This document shows, piece after piece, positions 60,448 through 64,000 of a stretch of DNA of 64,000 bases. Under the pieces are notes generated by a model. That model saw only the letters and a program-made list of their open reading frames with translations, ran no database searches and was not told the origin of the DNA. Positions within the stretch are counted from its first letter, which is position 1; each line of letters begins with the position of its first letter. This stretch comes from Mytilus galloprovincialis. Lineage: Eukaryota; Mollusca; Bivalvia; Mytilida; Mytilidae. The DNA lies in contig NC_134847.1 of NCBI RefSeq assembly GCF_965363235.1, positions 54,840,439 through 54,904,438 of the forward strand, written 5' to 3'. A program made the position numbers and the translations under genes.

Positions 60448-62023
60448 CAGGCATGGGGTAATCGTAATCAGTAATCGTAATCAGCTGTAATCGATTACAT
60501 TTTGCAGTGTAATACTATGTAATCAGTAATCATGCCATTTCTGATTACAAGTAATCATAATGTAATCGGTTACATTGCAAAAAACAGGTGTAATCATGAT
60601 TACTTTTAGATTACTTTAAGATTACATTCATATGATTATTTGCTGATTACAAATCTTGTATATATATATGAAAATAGTTTTTGATAGACAATATGAAAAT
60701 AAGACAATGTAAAGCTTGAATGAAAAATCATGAAACTGGTATTCACAATGATGGGACCTTGTTTAATGTGATAAATTGTATCATCTATATAACAATTTTG
60801 TATAACCAAGTGTTTTATTTTGTTAACAGTTTACTAAAGGAAATTGCCTCTCCAATATTTTGTTTTGAGATTGAGCTCTTATAATACAAGAATATGCCTT
60901 GAAAGCATTTTTTTTCCTTGATTGAAAACTTCTGATATTAACTCCAATTTCATATAAGTTTAACCAATATTTTTACATAACTACATTAAATTCAAATGCA
61001 GAAAACATTTAGTTCCAATTTTACTTTGATGGTCGACATAAATATATGAGCTCACTTAATTCAAAATGGAAGTTAAAACCAGATTTCATTTATTGACAAA
61101 TTGAATAAATTTTGTTTTCCATAACTTCGTGTATAATATGTGCTTTCTAATTTTTATTCTTTATTAACTTTGAGCCTTATGGCTCATTAGTACAAACAAG
61201 TACATGTACAGTGTATACATATGGCATAATATTACAAACAATATGCATAGTAAACAACAGGTGACGTCAAAGTTTCATTAGTACAAAATATATTTTATTA
61301 AAATAGACTGTTTCTTAATTTAAAGAGAAATGTATATACTTTCCTAAGTTACAAAGCTGTTTTGTGTTTTCACCTGACAATAATTATTAATTAGATCAAG
61401 TATTAAAAAATTTCAAACAAAATAATGACAATCAACCACTTTTAACTTTATTGATATTGTTATTAAGACAATAAAATTTTAATACCCAAGCTCACCTATT
61501 GTTTGTTAAAAAAAATGGAAGTGGTGATTAACACCTGTAAAAACATTAATGAATATGTCAATTACGTCCCAACAGACAATAAAACTATACTTAATTAATT
61601 TTTCCTTATTTGTTCAGTTTTTTTGTTAATTAGGCAGTTGGTTAAAATTTGTAGAAAAAAAATAAAGTTATATCTTTTACATAGAGAAAGGACATGCACT
61701 TGTTTGTAAAAGCTATTTTATCAAATTACACATGTTACACTGTACTATTCTATAAATTCTTTTAATTAAGATGAATAATTTAAGGCTTTTAAAAAAATCA
61801 CCAAAATTAGCTTTTTTGTGAGGATAAAAAATTATCAAAAAAACTTTGATATTGCAATATACAATGTAATCATAAGTAATCATGATTACTTTAAAGAAAA
61901 GTAATCTAATGTAATCGATTACATATGAAAAAGGGTGTAATTGTAATGTAATCGATTACATTTTATTAGCAAAGTAATTGTAATTCAATCGATTACATTT
62001 TAAAGTAATCGACCCCATCCCTG
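60448..62023. mobile_element. Non-autonomous hAT-like element with GTAATCGATTAC arrays
   Basis: Ends are CAGGCATGGGGT (left) and the complement of CAGGGATGGGGT (right), flanked by a perfect 8-bp duplication CTCCCAAT (60440-60447 and 62024-62031), the hAT signature. Many GTAAT(C)GATTAC and AGTAATCATGATTAC motifs, several palindromic, cluster in 60455-60655 and 61865-62010. The interior has no recognisable ORF, so mobilisation must have been in trans. Confidence 0.85.
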
Positions 62024-62498
62024 CTCCCAATTGCAGGCTTTTTGCAGCATAACATTTCCATTCTTATTTATGTAGACTTCAAACAAAATTAAAGCTTTAT
62101 AACATTAATTTTTTGACACTCTTTATCTTGAAAATTGATCCTTTTGATATTCTTTATTTAGTATTAAAGTTATTAAAACAAGATAGAAATTTAACAAAAT
62201 GTATTTCAAATGTGTTAAAACAGTGGTAACAAAAAACAAACATGATTGCTTCCCTTTTAGCTGTATTGTATGTATTGTTACCACAAAGCAACTAATAAAC
62301 ATGACAAGTACTAAACAAATATCATAAAGCACTTCATTCAAACGAACTAGGTATGAAAAATGCATTTTACATGATTTGTTTCAAGAATGTACCATTTTGA
62401 TTGGTAAAAACTCATTTATGAGTGTCTTAAGATCAATAACATATATCTCTGTTTTGAACAGAAATGTTTCATATATTCAAATGCGAGAACACATATTT

Positions 62499-62777
62499 TC
62501 ATCCGTCCACGCCTTTATCTTTGTCCGAGTCGTCCTCCACCATTTCACCATTAATCATTTCCACATGAATTTGATTTTGATCGTTTTGTTGTTGTGCCCA
62601 GTTATCATTATATGTAACTTTATCTACAGCGACTACAGTCACAGAATCTATTTTATCCTGAAGGTCTGCCCTAGATGATGCCAGGGCATGCTGCACAGCC
62701 ATTTCTTTCTGTGCCCTCTCTTCCATCAGTGCTCTTGACATCTGTATTTGGAATTCTAATCTTGTTTGTTGTAAAGC
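62499..62777 (-). CDS. Terminal exon of an unrecognised Gln-rich protein
   Basis: Open from a good acceptor (TATTTTTGTAG, ending at 62778) in phase 0 to a TGA at 62501-62499, 93 codons including stop. It encodes ALQQTRLEFQIQMSRALMEE, then a helical AQKEMAVQHALASSRADLQD, a Gln/Asn stretch (WAQQQNDQNQ) and an acidic end (EMVEDDSDKDKGVDG). The first half looks like an amphipathic or coiled-coil helix; no catalytic motif is visible. I do not recognise the family. Upstream exons are expected at higher coordinates, probably beyond the window. A candidate AATAAA lies at 62158-62153. Low-repeat, charged codon content and a clean acceptor argue for a real exon. Confidence 0.6.
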   Translation of the reverse strand, partial: ALQQTRLEFQIQMSRALMEERAQKEMAVQHALASSRADLQDKIDSVTVVAVDKVTYNDNWAQQQNDQNQIHVEMINGEMVEDDSDKDKGVDG

Positions 62778-62924
62778 CTACAAAAATATAATCACGTTAC
62801 TATTGTAATCAGTTACTCAAATATTCAATACATGGAACCCAGTGTCTCACCTACTTTTTCTGTTAGTCCCAGGCTCAACTAAAATGGGGAAAAATATGTT
62901 AAAACATTTTCTCCTAGAAACTAT

Positions 62925-63420
62925 CTGTTGATTGTAAAAGGCTTCTGTCCAAGTTTGGTAAAAATCCAGGATAGTTTATGAATGTAATAAATATTTTAAA
63001 AACTTTAACTGCAGATCTAGACTGAATGTAATAATTGGAAGAAAAAATAAGTTCATTTTAAAGTAATATATATGGAAAAACAGGAAATAATTTTTTACAA
63101 AATATCTTTCTAGATAATAGCTTTTGATCATAAACAAGCTTTTGTCCAAGTTTGGTATAATTCAATGATATTTTATAAACTTTTACCACAGAGGGAATAT
63201 AATGTGAACTCACAGAAAAACTAAGCCAAGTTATAAGTAAAGTACAGGATTTTTTTTAAAACATCTGTTATATTTGCTCATAAACAAGCTACTGTCTATT
63301 TTTGTACAAATCCAGGATATTTTTCAGAAAGTAATTAAGATTTTAAAATCTTTAACCATGTAGAGTGAATATAATGTTAACTGGCAGAAGAAGTAAGTCC
63401 ATTTATATGTAAGGTTTACA
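62925..63420. repeat. Dispersed repeat with internal units, second locus
   Basis: GGCTTCTGTCCAAGTTTGGT then two further diverged units near 63136 and 63288. Same body as 33960-34400, indicating a genome-wide family. Confidence 0.7.
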
Positions 63421-63525
63421 AATACTCTGATTGAATTAACAAATGCATTTTTATATTTTAAAAAAAACAAGCAAAAGAACACCTATTAATTCTTATATAA
63501 CAGCATCATTTTTAAAAATAGTAAA

Positions 63526-64000
63526 CTAGAGGCTCTAAAGAGCCTGTGTCGCTCACCTTGGTCTTTGTGAATATTAAACAAAGGAAGCTTATGGATTCAT
63601 GACAAAATTGTGTTTTGGTGATGGTGATGTGTTTGTACATCTTACTTTACTAAACAGTCTTGCTGCTTACAATTATCCCTATCTATAATGAACTTGACCC
63701 AGTAGTTTCAGTAGAAAATGTTAATAAAAATTTACAAATTTTATGAAAATTGTTAAAAATTGACTATAAAGGACAATAACTCCTTAGGGGGTCAATTGAC
63801 CATTTCGGTCATGTTGACTTATTTGTAAATCTTACTTTGCTGAACATTATTGCTGTTTACAGTTTATCTTTATCTATGATAGTATTCAAGATAATAACCA
63901 AGAACAGCAAAATTTCCTTAAAATTACCGATTCAGGGGCAGCAACCCAACAATGAGTTGTCTGATTCATCTGAAAAATTTAGGGCAGATAGATGTTGACC
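63526..64000 (+). repeat. Terminal-hairpin repeat family, copy 4 (cut by window end)
   Basis: Starts ACTAGAGGCTCTAAAGAGCC then GTGTCGCTCACCTTGGTC, and closely follows copy 1 through the body. It runs off the window, so its 3' hairpin is not seen. Confidence 0.7.

Overview
The window looks like nuclear DNA of a marine bivalve, most likely a mussel (Mytilus or a close relative). It is AT-rich, the genes have short exons in long introns with GT-AG borders, and the intergenic and intronic DNA is packed with dispersed repeats of a kind I associate with mussel genomes. The species call is inference; nothing here was searched.

Three genes are supported, all on the minus strand. (1) A four-Ig-domain single-pass membrane protein, 7 coding exons from 21134 down to 6202, 548 residues, with a short tail holding four separate tyrosine motifs including YEEI. 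(2) A complete peroxisomal acyl-CoA oxidase (ACOX1 type), 14 coding exons from 53122 down to 25601. Every splice phase closes, and the 662-residue product ends in the peroxisome signal SKL. (3) The last coding exon (62777-62499) of an unrecognised, glutamine-rich, probably coiled-coil protein whose remainder lies beyond 62777, probably past the window end.

Mobile DNA fills the rest. It includes a decayed non-LTR retrotransposon 3' end (about 4750-5545) and a decayed reverse-transcriptase remnant (22127-22990). The most striking element is a 3.6-kb DNA transposon with TA target duplications and imperfect terminal inverted repeats (38750-42340). It carries a broken gene for a protein with EADTR/DTDV acidic motifs and a C-terminal cysteine-rich CXC-like tail. 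Also present are a 1.2-kb foldback element built from two opposed arrays of ACACACTGAGA (31351-32548), two hAT-like non-autonomous elements (34811-36477 and 60448-62023), a 437-bp TA element nested in another repeat (42596-43032), at least six smaller hairpin elements, and a family with a hairpin at each end (46743-47522, 53427-55310, 58618-59195, 63526-end). Intron 1 of the oxidase gene holds a 37-bp minisatellite that was itself duplicated.

Layout: 1-6200 repeats and a retroelement; 6202-21134 Ig receptor; 21135-25600 repeats and an RT remnant; 25601-53122 oxidase gene with repeat-filled introns; 53123-62498 repeats; 62499-62777 terminal exon; 62778-64000 repeats. The genes do not form a functional unit: the oxidase acts in peroxisomal fatty-acid beta-oxidation, the Ig protein at the cell surface.
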